Assembly (NCBI GenBank): GCA_914767715.1
Contig: OU612068.1
Span: 34,412,001-34,472,000 of the forward strand
DNA from: Membranipora membranacea
Taxonomy: Eukaryota > Bryozoa > Gymnolaemata > Cheilostomatida > Membraniporidae
DNA: 60,000 nucleotides
Direction: 5' to 3'
Part shown: piece by piece, positions 1 to 10,837 of the stretch
Layout of the letters: every line of letters begins with the position of its first letter
Numbering within the stretch: position 1 is the stretch's first letter
Position numbers and translations under genes: made by a program
Notes under the pieces: model-generated
The model's database searches: none
The model's input: only the letters and a program-made list of their open reading frames with translations
What the model was told of the DNA's origin: nothing

Positions 1-1
1 C

Positions 2-33
2 ATTGCATCAGGGAGAATTCTCCCTGATTGCAT
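2..33. mobile_element. Micro-hairpin insertion with 7-bp target duplication
   Basis: An 18-bp perfect palindrome (9-26, CAGGGAGAA/TTCTCCCTG) lies between two exact copies of ATTGCAT (2-8 and 27-33). The CAGGG terminus fits the hAT inverted-repeat consensus. It is one of the cleanest members of a family seen 14 times in this window. Confidence 0.6.
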
Positions 34-557
34 ATATATATGACTGGCCCCTGAGAACATGGGACTTGACAATATCCAGTATCAACCACCAATAAACACT
101 CAATCCATCTGTAATGTATGCCATTAGTGTATTTTCCCTTACTGCCTGGTGTTTTTGGGTGGTGGATACTGAACACTAAGCAAAATAAAAGGCATGTAAG
201 TCCCAGGGGCCCAAACCATCATCATGTTTGTCCAAAGAGATGATCAGGAGGATTGAATAAAAATATATTAATTACCTATTACTCTCTAATGACTGTACAT
301 GGTTAGGGGGAGTGGGGGCAGTCAAACATTGCCATTAGAGACCTAGCTTTATTTGGGCATACAAGTCTTGTGAGTGAATTTACAGGCTATGTAGCATTAC
401 ATCCATTGTGGTGTAACCCTTGAGCTTGTAAGTAGTTTGTATCTTAGTTCAGTTCAGTATTAACCATCCAGATTTCAAATGGTGGTTTCAGGTGGTTAGG
501 TAATGTGAGCCCCAGGAGTCTGATGGTGACCAGGTGATTGAACAGAGGGTTCATTTG

Positions 558-587
558 TCATAGCAAGGAGGTACTCCCTTGTTATAG
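558..587. mobile_element. Micro-hairpin insertion (CAAGGAG type)
   Basis: The 18-bp imperfect palindrome at 564-581 starts CAAGGAG and ends CTCCCTTG. It lies between TCATAG (558-563) and TTATAG (582-587), a direct repeat with one mismatch. This fits an aged copy of the micro-hairpin family. Confidence 0.45.
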
Positions 588-999
588 TATGAGACTGCTA
601 TTGTCGCCTCTTTAGCCATTGAGAGCTGGGGGGGCTGATCGCAATCAATATGAATGAGTAACACTACAATAAACTGACAACGCTGGTCTAAATCATGGAG
701 ACTGAAGATAAATAATGGAAACTAATTTGTTTTCTTTTGCAGGTTTTAACCTTCACATTTAAATTCTTCACCACATAAGATCAAGACAATCAATACTAAA
801 GGTATGCATATCGGTGATTCATGCTTTATAATTTGAAGATCAAGTTTATGTCCTGTGACTTCTGCTTCATAAATGGACCCCATAAGCTGTATGTATGCTG
901 TTAATGAAGTGCAAAACAAAATAGTTAGCTCTGAATGCAAAACAAGCACATTTTTCATAGAATACACACTCTCAGAAATTGTTCTGATATTATACTTAG

Positions 1000-3900
1000 A
1001 TGAAAAGTGCTCAGATATACAAACCCGAGTTTACAAAGATAACGGATGGACATTCGGGTGCTGAAGGTCCTGTGTTCAACTCTTCTGGATCACGTCTTTA
1101 CATGGTAGCCCCAGAAGTGGAGAAAGACACCAAACCTGCTGGACAAGTCCTCTCTGTTGATACTGTTCTCAATAAGGTGTGCTCATTATCTCATTATCAC
1201 CAGACCTCAGTTCTGCAATCCTCTTACACAACCAGGAGCAGAAATGTTTTCTGTGTAGAACTTGCGTCTAATCCTTTGATGCAGGAAAAAAACTTTTGAA
1301 CTTTTGCCAGTGTTTATATTTGCATGCTTTAAGTTATGCCGCAGAAAAAGTTGCCCAGGTTTAAAACTCATTGACGAAAGCGGTGCCATTAATTGTGCAA
1401 TGATAAATTTTTATTTGTACATGAATTGGCAGATATTTTTCTATCATGCTTTTTCCAGGCTGAGGTTTTATGCAGTCCGAGCTTCGGTGGTTTTGGTGGG
1501 ATCCCTGCTGGATGTCAGACAGATAAATCTGGTGACTTGTGGGTGGCTGATATGAGGCTTGGTCTTCTTCACATCAATCCATCAAGTGGTGCTTGTCAGC
1601 AGGTGAGAGGATTAATTTGGATTTGTTCCATTAATTTTGAATGTAATGTTGTTTTATCACCCTTAGAGGAATACATAGAGCTGTGAGATGTCTTATACAA
1701 CTGTGAGACTGACCCTGTCATGATAGTAGGGAAATTTTAATGGAGATTAATTTAGTTCACCAAACAATATATGAGAGATGAAGTTATGACAATGTGACCG
1801 CTTGCATCGAGAACAATCAGGGAAGCATCAAGGATGATCATTGAACTAGCGTGTGCGAGAAAACTTGCGGGTTTGATCTCAGTAGTGTTCAGATTACTTA
1901 TATGAATGTTAGCAAATTCAGTTTTTTGCATGACAAGCAGTACATTGTTTCATTCAAACAGAGCTAGTCTTGTAGCATCACATAAGTTGTAATACATGAC
2001 TTATATTGAGATAATGAGGTTATAAAGATATCTTGTTGATAAGCTACTCAGATAAACTGTATGTAATGATAAGGCATTGCCACTAACATACTTATTTGCC
2101 TCTCTCATAACGTATAATTTACTGATCTTCATTGACTGATAAATCCGATAGTGTAATAGGTTTGTGTCTGTAACAGGGTTGTTTATTGTCCAAGGTATGA
2201 AGAGTTGATACATATTTTATATTCTTGATGGGAATGTGCTTCAAACACTAAGATAACACATCAAACTCTGCCCATAGACGCTCGGCTGTTTCATTTCCAA
2301 CAAAAACCAGTTTGGTCTCCATCACTTTTCAGCGTTGGTGATAGAAAAAAACCAATACTTATATCATTGATGACACTTTCTTTTGGGTATCTTGTACATT
2401 ACAAGTGAACCAAAAAATTTGTCTGTTGCTTCCATATAATACAGTAATCTGAGCCCCCCCCCCCCCCCCCCCGTCAAGCTCATCAATATATCTCTGTCGT
2501 CAGATATGTAAGAGAGACTATGGATTCCAGGCTATGCAGGGTTGTAATGACTGTGTATTTGATTGTTATGGTAATCTATGGATAACAGCACCTGCCGGTA
2601 GTATAGCTCCAGCACCTTATAGGAGATCAATGGAGGTAATGTATACAAAAATAGTAATTTGTTAAAGTCAGTGACTTAGACTTAATTCATGGCTTTTAAC
2701 CTTGACTGATTTCAATCCTTCTAATTTCATTTCCGTCTCCATGGTTATCAAGTTATTTTTGTATCTCAAGCAAGTTGCAATGACAGCCTTGTATTAAAGG
2801 CAAGGTCCTGTGATAAACCTCATCTTCGAGAATAATATGTTGAGGACTTTTAGTTTGGGGTCACATTTAAATAAGCTAGTTGCGGTGTTTTGTTAATTCA
2901 TTTTCCCTGAGATAATGTGCTCTTTACACTTCCCCACTTAGTGCCATTATTGGGCCCCCTAACCTCTAAAATACTCACTTCTCATCAATCAGATCGAAGC
3001 CGTTTGGGAAATCTCACGGAATCAAATTATGTTCATAATCACCAGCAAAATGTGTGTTTTATTGAAGGAGCCATTTGGATCAATATACTGTTACACTACT
3101 GAAGGAATTATGAAAAGGATAGACACAGGATACAAGTTCCCAAATGGAATAGCCGTACAGTATGATAAGACAGGCTTAACCCCTGAGAATCTTATAGTAG
3201 CTGAGACGCCAACTAAAACCCTTTGGTCATTCCCATTCATCAAAGATAGCCCTGGGAGCGTAGATGTTTCAAAAAAGTCAGTTTTTGGACATTTAAGAGG
3301 TAAGCTTCAATTTCAAAAAGTATCTATCTAATATTTTCAGGCTTATATAAAAAATATTATAAAGCAGACTGGGTTTGTGACTCTGGCACTATCTTCATCG
3401 CTAACTACTACTTGAATCCCATTTGTTTATATATATTAATCTGCAACATGTGGCTTTTGCTTTTAAACTGGTCATCACTCTAGGAGTTTGCTCCTATTAT
3501 TATGTAATTGTCTGAACCTTTGTACCCATAATGCTGCGCATAGAGCTGGTAATAGTACCAGAAAACAGTCAGTGTGTCAGTAGATTCAGCATCCGCAGTC
3601 ACATTAGCAGCACTTGTTGACCCAGTAGACAATGAAGCCACAGAGTAACCCGATAATATAATGTTGTCCGTCTGATAAGTATCCAAATCTTGAAAAACTA
3701 ATATATATCTTATGTATTCAGTGCAGCTCATCGAGCTGCAGCCCATTATTATGATGTAAATACTGATAATATGTTGTCACCTGTGTGCTCGCTGTTATTC
3801 TTATGATTATTATAGGCTTTATCTAAAAAAAACTTATGTCATAGAATATTAAATGGTAATAATGATTCTGTGATTACAAAAAACACTTTCAAATCTACCC

Positions 3901-5177
3901 TTTTTATTATTATTACCCAGGATTATCGTTTTTGAATTTTCGAGAGCCAAATTCGTGGCGCTTGGTTAATGATGCTATTGAGTAAAACTCATGAGAGGGT
4001 TTCCTCAATTTCCGACATTGCTTGGTTAATGAGTTGACTCCTCGGCCAGGTTAAACTTACACTGTGTAGGCAATAAGTTATCCTCTCATTGTTTGAGGAA
4101 AGACAACTCCATCAGAACGTAAATGAATGTACATGCAGGCAGGGAGGGTGGTACATGTAATTTACTGGTATGGTATGGTACTGGTATGGTAGTTGTGAAC
4201 ACCAAAATATAGCCGAACCTCTGGTACAGCTTGGATTTGAGTTACACAAGTTAAATAACCATTCACCTAAGATAAGGGATTGAACCTTGAATGATCTATG
4301 CTTATGTTACCAGGGAGGGTGTTACATATGTTACATATGTTAGATACTAAGATAGTGTGTCACACAGAAATAAATTGCTAGTTAGAGTTCTAATTTAAAA
4401 TCATACATATTCGATTAACTCAATCTTTCATCTGCATAGATGCTGTTCAGATTCATCAGGAACAAAAGTAATTCTCATTCTACTTGATCTCAACTCAATG
4501 TTGTAATGATTGAATTTATACTGTAAATCAGATAATTGGAAAGTTATGGCGGGACGAGAATCTATTATATCATAAGATTTATCTTCTCCATCTTTGTCAG
4601 GTCGGCATGAAGGAGGCCCTGATGGTATGGACTTTGACTCACAAGGCAACTTACTGGTGGCTAACTGGGGATCCGGATACATTGATGTGAGATTTATATT
4701 TATAATTCTCCTTATTATGTGCTATATTTGTAATCAACCAATTGTAAGCCTCCCCGGGATTTGTGATACTGTGTTCAACAGATATTGGAAACTTTCACTG
4801 AATAGATGTTATTTTGAACAATGGAATCTTTTGTTTTTCCATTTCTATTTTTATCTCTAATGTAGGTGTTCAACAGATTTGGAGGATGTCCTCAAACAAG
4901 AATCGAACTGCCATTCAAGAGAGTTAGTAACGTACACTTTAAGCCTGGTACTAGGGATGTTTATGTAACAGAGCATGACACACATGGCCTGTGGAAGTTT
5001 GAGTGGCTCCATATTGGGGCACCACAATTCTGTGAGATGGAAGGAGAAGTACAAGTAAAGAAGCCACCAACAACACCAGATATCCTAAACGTCAAGCCTG
5101 CATTCTCAGTGCCTGCTTCTTCTGATAAATCAAATGGCGAAGCAACGAAAAAAAAATCTGGTGAAACAACTTTTTGA
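1000..5177 (+). CDS. Diisopropyl-fluorophosphatase-like hydrolase (SMP-30/gluconolactonase family), 6 exons
   Basis: Predicted 360-aa six-bladed beta-propeller, calcium-dependent hydrolase closely resembling squid DFPase. That enzyme cleaves organophosphorus esters; its natural substrate is unknown. Exons: 1000-1176, 1459-1602, 2504-2635, 3068-3299, 4601-4686, 4866-5177; all joins keep frame. Characteristic motifs in order are GAEGPVF, GGIPAGCQ, VADMRLGLL, MQGCNDC, WITAPAG, FGSIYC, FPNGIAV, VAETPTK, HEGGPDGMDFD, LLVANWGS, HFKP and VTEH. Residues matching the squid calcium ligands and catalytic histidine are present: E22, N122, N177, D236, D239, H281 and H294. Start: the ATG at 1000 is directly preceded by an in-frame TAG; an upstream exon using that AG as acceptor is a less likely alternative. 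No signal peptide is apparent, so it is probably cytosolic. Odd: a lysine- and proline-rich tail of about 45 residues extends past the usual family end. Confidence 0.94.
2454..2472. repeat. Poly-C run, 19 bp
   Basis: An uninterrupted run of C lies in intron 2 of the DFPase-like gene, 31 bp upstream of exon 3. It could affect splicing, or its length could be a sequencing or assembly artefact. Confidence 0.9.
4129..4157. mobile_element. Micro-insertion between 7-bp direct repeats
   Basis: Exact GTACATG copies at 4129-4135 and 4151-4157 flank a 15-bp insert containing CAGGGAGGG (4136-4150). It lies in intron 4 of the DFPase-like gene. It looks like a one-ended member of the micro-hairpin family. 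Confidence 0.4.
4305..4325. mobile_element. Micro-insertion between 6-bp direct repeats
   Basis: TGTTAC at 4305-4310 and 4320-4325 flanks CAGGGAGGG (4311-4319), in intron 4 of the DFPase-like gene. TTACATATG-type repeats follow immediately, so the direct repeat is less decisive than at other sites. Confidence 0.3.
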
Positions 5178-5531
5178 TATGGATTTTTCCCCGTTTTTTC
5201 GAAACATAGTCAATCGTCTTCTGGAGCTCTTATATTTATTAAGGTTATACAGTTGATCATTTTGTTTTTACTATTTTCTATGCAAACTACATACATAAGG
5301 TGATGGTGCTCTATTTTCTATATTTTATATAAGATTTACTTGATATCATAGCTTTCATTGCCTACTTGTTGGCTCTAGTCTGTCTGATAATTCATATTTT
5401 GTTATGAGGCTTTGTTGCCTGCTAGTTTTGTCTCCTCTGTGATTTGCCTTGGACTTCCCTTATGATTTCATACACATATTATGAGATACAAAGTTTTATA
5501 TTGTTGATATAATTAATTATTGCTCTATGTT

Positions 5532-5572
5532 GGTACAACCAAGGAGTAACAGCTTTTACTCCTTGGTACAAC
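5532..5572. mobile_element. Micro-hairpin insertion with 7-8-bp target duplication
   Basis: Perfect arms CAAGGAGTAA and TTACTCCTTG surround a 6-bp loop (5540-5565). GTACAAC flanks it exactly on both sides; counted as GGTACAAC the repeat is 8 bp (5532-5539, 5565-5572). This is the archetype of the CAAGGAG subfamily. Confidence 0.6.
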
Positions 5573-5624
5573 TGTATTAGTCACTATCCAAGTCAAACTA
5601 TATCCGTATTAGATTAGCAACATG

Positions 5625-5630
5625 AATAAA
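5625..5630 (+). terminator. Possible polyadenylation signal of the DFPase-like gene
   Basis: AATAAA, 448 bp past the stop codon and on the coding strand. The distance is acceptable for a 3' UTR, but no transcript evidence is available. Confidence 0.3.
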
Positions 5631-6031
5631 GACATAACAGTCACAACAGACGCAGTCCAAGGCCAGGTAACAATCCCCTCTGGTGTCTAATGGTTACGCA
5701 GCATGGTGATTTTCAGCCTAACTTTTCCTTATTGTTAGAAAGTCTACTATAGCCATTATCTGCGCACTTTATAACGTATTGTAAATTGATGAAATTGCAA
5801 TCTCAACATCACTCACTGCTCTTTTTTTTTAAAAGAGGAATGCTAGAGTTGTTTATCCACGATTAAAGAAAAGACAACAGCCCACTCATCAGCTTTCTTC
5901 TATGACTTAATCAGCGATAATTCTTCTACATTTCCTTAAATTTCTCTCAGTAATTGAATAAAGTTATGTAGTTAACACCAATATGTCCAAGACCTAGTTG
6001 GTTTCATGCATTCAGTGGTTCAATGATGAGT

Positions 6032-6539
6032 AATAGACAGTCTTCTGAGCTTTTATTTATGCCTCAATTCGGAGTTGTCATCTCTCCAGTTTGGTTCTTT
6101 TAACCCACGCCGCATAGGAAATACCTGCTGAAAGAGGGTTGTATTGAAAACCGCTAATGTTAGGATAAAAATGATTTTTGTTTCAGAGTCTGCACCATGG
6201 AAAACCCTGGAAGACAGGGTTTCCAAATCATTGGAGGCTTGAATGTTGATATATTTTTATTTTAGTGACGAAACTCATGAAAGATTCTGCCAAATTGTCC
6301 GCAAAACAGGCGGAAAATGCTATAATTGACTATCCAAATACTAAAATTATTTCCCAAACTATGTCCGTATGAGTTTTCAATGTTGCAGATTCTGAATCAA
6401 AAATAATTTTTATCCTAGTATATGCGGTTTTCAAGATAACCCTCTTTTCAGCCCGTTTTTCCTATGCGGCATGGGTTAAAAAGTACCAAACTGGAGAGAG
6501 GACAACTCCAAATTGAGGCCTAAATCAGAGCTGTCTATT
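6032..6539. mobile_element. Foldback (palindromic) element, about 508 bp
   Basis: Two arms of about 170 bp (6032-6210 and roughly 6370-6539) are reverse complements at around 85% by eye, ending AATAGACAG and CTGTCTATT. A loop of about 160 bp separates them. No transposase-like ORF is present and no clear target duplication was found, so the superfamily is unassigned. Confidence 0.75.
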
Positions 6540-7406
6540 GTCAAACCGTCAACAAGTCATGGCATAGCTGATACTTGTTACACGGCTTTCTCTTGTACAC
6601 CATCAATACAAGCTAACTGATCTGTAGATATTGTGGTACCCCCACATTATACTAACAAAGTAATCAGACAGTGCCCCCAGTTATGAGTTGTTTAGTTTAC
6701 GTGAATTTGTCGTCTTTTCTCCATCCAAAAATAATACCTGTTGTCTAATTTCTCATCTTTCATATGTGAAAAAGATTATTGTAGCGAGATGATAAAAACT
6801 TGAGTTGGTATTGCAGGAAAAAATCCCGTTTGAATAGAAAAAAAAGATGCTTCATATTGACGCCTATGGCATGATGATATCATTACAAGTTATGATTTAT
6901 TAGTCAAAATCAAGGCAAATAAAATAGTCCTGTTGATATGCAATGTTGTTGTTACAGTATGAAAACTCTAATGTGACCGTTCCACTTTCAATGTGAATAA
7001 TGAGACAGTACTAAAATGACTAAGATTGCTGAACACTAGAAAGGCTGCAAAGCCGGACGGAATAATAACGTAAGTTCAAAGAATTAGTGCTTAGCAATCG
7101 GCTCCGTCATAACAGAACTCAATAGCTCGGCAAACCACTCCCACGACCTGGAAATCGCCAATGATAAAACAATTACCAAATGTCTCAACACCAACTCAGC
7201 TGAAGGACTATCGGCTGATGGCACTAACTAGTTGTCTATGTAAAATCATGTAATGACATACACCCATTATAGAACGACATCAATTTGCTAAGAGAGCCAC
7301 CAGATCACCCACTGCTGCAACAAACTTTATACACCAAAAAGCTACATGTAATAATATTGTCGTGTGCCTAATTTTTGACTTTTCGTCTGCATTTACTACC
7401 ATCAGA

Positions 7407-7441
7407 GTTGAATCAAGGAGTCTTTTACTCCTTGGTTGAAT
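7407..7441. mobile_element. Micro-hairpin insertion with exact 7-bp target duplication
   Basis: A 21-bp insert (7414-7434) with arms CAAGGAGT and ACTCCTTG lies between exact GTTGAAT copies (7407-7413 and 7435-7441). The arms match the element at 5540 while the flanking duplication is different, as expected for independent insertions. Confidence 0.6.
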
Positions 7442-8279
7442 ACTTGATTCTGCAACGCTCAGCTATAAATGTAGAGTTTCCTGAGTTATTGTAGCCAGAG
7501 AACATTATCTGGAGATTATCTATCAGATCCTGTACTCCCCAGGGTTCTGTCCTTAGCCCATAACTATACTCTGTTTACTCTGAGCAGATTAGATCTCATC
7601 TCAGACAACATTACTATCACCAAATAAACAGAAGGCACCAGTATCATAGGACCATTAGTAAATAATAATACACACCTGGGTAATTATTTTTTCTAAGTCG
7701 AAATGATCACTCATAATGTAATGTAACGACTTTGGAAAGCTTGTATAACTAGAGAAATGCTATTTTCTATCCAACGCACCTTGGCTGACAGTACTGCTTT
7801 GTCCCTCAAAGACCATTTTAGTCAGGAGATTTGCAATTTATACCTGGCATGATCACTATCTGATCACTCCTAGCTGAGTGAACAGGAACTGTGCAGGGTC
7901 TCGTTCACTCATTAGTGGGAGTATGTCCATCCTGATCTATCGATGTGAAATTTTTTTGGACTTATCTTTGTCAAATCGAGCGAAGTGATAATGATAATTT
8001 GGTTCAAAAGACATCGATCATTTTTGTTGAAAGTCAACCTTGACATAATATGATTTCTATCATCAGTGGCACTTGTACATATCTGTGTCTCGTCCAACAG
8101 ATGAAATAATATTGACCAATAATATGTTTTTTTTTTATCCTTCGTCTGTATGAATATGATATGTGTAAGAGATAATTTAGAATATACTCAGTTTGTATAT
8201 TTTAGGACTACGTCATCAGTTTTTTGGGTTAGGGAGCAGTGGTACACGGTCCTATAAGGTGTATGTATAGAAAACTCAT

Positions 8280-8830
8280 ATATATATATTCCATGTTTAT
8301 TCTGGAGAAGAATAAGTCCTTAGGACTTGTACCCAGAAAACAGAAAAATTGATAAAAAATATGGTGTAGAATTAAAAAGACATGTAACTAAAAATCAAGA
8401 ACAATGACAGGTAAAATTACAAAGTACACGCAGGCATTAATTAGCAGTAAAACATTACACAAGTTAATACACAATAGCTAGGAAAAGAAAAGTTAGAACA
8501 ATGTAGCAGTAGGCTAAAATGGAATGACAAGAACTGACTCATTAATTGAGAAGTTTGAGGACGTGGCTCCGAGTGGCATTTTTGAATGTAGCAAGGGATT
8601 GACTCAGCTTAACATGATTGGGTAATTCGTTAAACTTCTGAGCACCGAAATTAGCTAAAGCAAATCTAAAATTTTCCTTGGATAGTCTAAACCCAGAACT
8701 TTTAGCAAGCCGAGTTTCACTAGTTAATTTCTCGGGGAGCAGATTGGTATCAATTATTGGGACTAAACTATTAACGATTTTATAAAACGTCAGCAGATAC
8801 AAATATTCGAAACTATATCAATGCTATACA
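8280..8830 (-). mobile_element. Non-LTR retrotransposon 3' remnant
   Basis: On the minus strand, 8802-8542 encodes an 86-aa segment with the tail pattern of LINE reverse-transcriptase polyproteins: LLTFYKIVNSLVPI, then a phenylalanine-rich RFALANFGAQKFNELP block, then SLATFKNATRSHVLKLL. It resembles the C-termini of jockey/CR1-like elements. An AT-rich 3' UTR follows to an (AT)n tract near 8280. Upstream coding sequence is decayed or absent, so this is a dead 5'-truncated copy. It is not closely similar to the other two LINE ends in the window. Confidence 0.65.
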
Positions 8831-9060
8831 TGGGCAAAAGCCAAAAAGTGAATAGGTACTTCTCAGCTGTTTGCACAAGTTGTTTAGAAAAGTGAGGCTT
8901 ACACAAAAGCGGAGGAAACTGATGTGTTCATATCATATAGAATTTAAAACGTCTTCAATGAGTGTAATTGAGTTTATTATCTGAAATAATAAATAAGGTT
9001 AATCTCATTCTTACTTCATATTTGCTTTAGCGGCGATGATCCCTGTTTAGGGGGGGTCTT

Positions 9061-9990
9061 ACAGCACCCAGGGCTATATCCATGGGTTTTGAAGTGGTAG
9101 GGCCAGGTAGGTGGGTGCGGGAGGGGCGCTGTGGCGCCTTCCCGCTAGGGGGGTTTGGGGCCTCCCTCGAAAAATTTTCAAAAATCAGAGGCAGTTTTAA
9201 GGCATTTCAGCCCTTTTTGAGAAGAAAATTGAAAACAAATTGGCCCCAGGATTTTAGTGCAACAGGAAGGGACATCGTCGTATCCCTACCGTGATTGATA
9301 CTTAGAATTGAAAAAAAATCGATGAACATATCATGGAAGGTAGATGAACGTTAAGATATGTCAAATTTTAAATTGGTGGTTGAAAAGAACACAAGGGATT
9401 CGTAGGACATAGGTAACAGATCTTAAATTATCTGCTCGAACAGTCAATAGAAATATGATATTGTTATTTTGTCCATGAAGAGAAATAATCAGTTTTGTGG
9501 GGGCAATTTTTCATCAAAATTCTGATTCTATTGGCCACCCCAGGGAAGGCTTGTTTTGGGATGACATGCCACAAACTTGCAAACATTGAACTTTGACATG
9601 CTCAATCCCTCTCTCTGTAACCAATTTAGAACATGCAATGTTCCGAGGCTTTTTGCTAAAGTTTGGCCCAAAGTAATGTTTAGAGGCGGGCCATGACGTA
9701 AAAGGATAGCTCACATTATTCAGTTATAGATGTTTCTATGAACTATAAACCTCATAGTCATAACAAGCAGAAATTTGCCATTACAAAACAGCAACTTCTG
9801 TGCAATTGATTCATAATCCCTATGTATAACACAAGGGGCCCCCATGAGTACCTGCTGTTGACAAACATAACATAGTCAACGTGTATTTATAACACTCATG
9901 GCAATTTTAGGGGCTTTTTCAAAATTGACCTCCTGAAAGAGTGGTAGGGCCATGGTCTGCCCCACCTTCGAATACACCCCTGACAGCATC
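9061..9990. mobile_element. Non-autonomous hAT-like element, 914 bp
   Basis: The termini are CAGGGCTATATCC (9069 onward) and, inverted, CAGGGGTGTATTC (ending 9982). The flanks are ACAGCACC (9061-9068) and ACAGCATC (9983-9990), an 8-bp target duplication with one mismatch. CAGGG termini with 8-bp duplications are typical of hAT transposons. The left end is much more GC-rich than its surroundings (about 9070-9170). No transposase domain is seen, so it would need a transposase supplied elsewhere. Confidence 0.65.
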
Positions 9991-10837
9991 CCATGCTGTG
10001 TTTGCTCGGCTGCATGGGCCAACGCTCCACCTTGGATTGATCGTAGTTCTGGGTATATGGGGACTAATTTTATTCCATTTCCACCACTGTTAGGGAGGGG
10101 AGTCTATCAGTAAATTGGATATGAGTAATAACAACTTCCACTGCTGATCTTCTATGATAACTTCCAAAAAAACTCTATAATTATAGACATCCCTCATTTT
10201 AGTTTCAATTTGTCACTATTCCTAATCTCCTGGAAAACTTCAAGAATCCCTATCATAATATCTATTTGACTAAAATGACCACTTTCACTTTGATTTTAGT
10301 TGTTGTCTCCCCTGCAGTTATAAGTACCCTGTCTGTTCAGAGACAAAGAGGCCATTTATGTCTTGAGTTTTCTGTTGATACCTAAGTTTAGTTCATTTTG
10401 AATGTTCTGAATGTACTAATATTCTCACAAAAACCATGTAAAATGTCAAACAAAGTCAATAGAAATTGGTAAATCATAGGTCTAAAATTGTGAAGAAGGG
10501 GCTGCCACTAGGTGGCAGTGTGTCAATAATTTGTATATTCATACATTTGAATAACATACTTAATAGAATAATTAAGATATTCATATAATGAAACATGATT
10601 CAAAATATTCATTCTCCTGTTCAAGATCATGAGGCAATATATTTTTCATCTGATAGGTGATGAAACAGCTTCTTCAGATATCATTGTTGAAGCGCATGCA
10701 TACTTGTAGTAAGGTTTGCTCTAAATTGTGTTGGATCATTGTGTTCATTTCTTGACAAGGCGTCAAGTGAAGTACAAGCCAAGGAACTATGAAAATTTTT
10801 GTTGCCTACTTTTTGTACAAATATAGAGATACAGATA

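Larger units (their letters stand above)
1..999. other. Upstream flank of the DFPase-like gene
   Basis: No coding exon is recognised here. There are two micro-hairpins flanked by direct repeats (2-33 and 558-587, listed separately). A pyrimidine-rich tract ending in AG near 742 could be a splice acceptor for a 5' UTR exon of the downstream gene, but no partner donor could be identified. Confidence 0.5.
5178..10837. other. Intergenic region between DFPase-like gene and HEXIM
   Basis: No host gene is recognised in about 5.7 kb. It holds a possible polyadenylation signal (5625), two micro-hairpins (5532-5572, 7407-7441), a foldback element (6032-6539), a LINE 3' remnant (about 8280-8830) and a hAT-like element (9061-9990). 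The rest is AT-rich DNA with short ORFs that match nothing I know. Confidence 0.6.
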
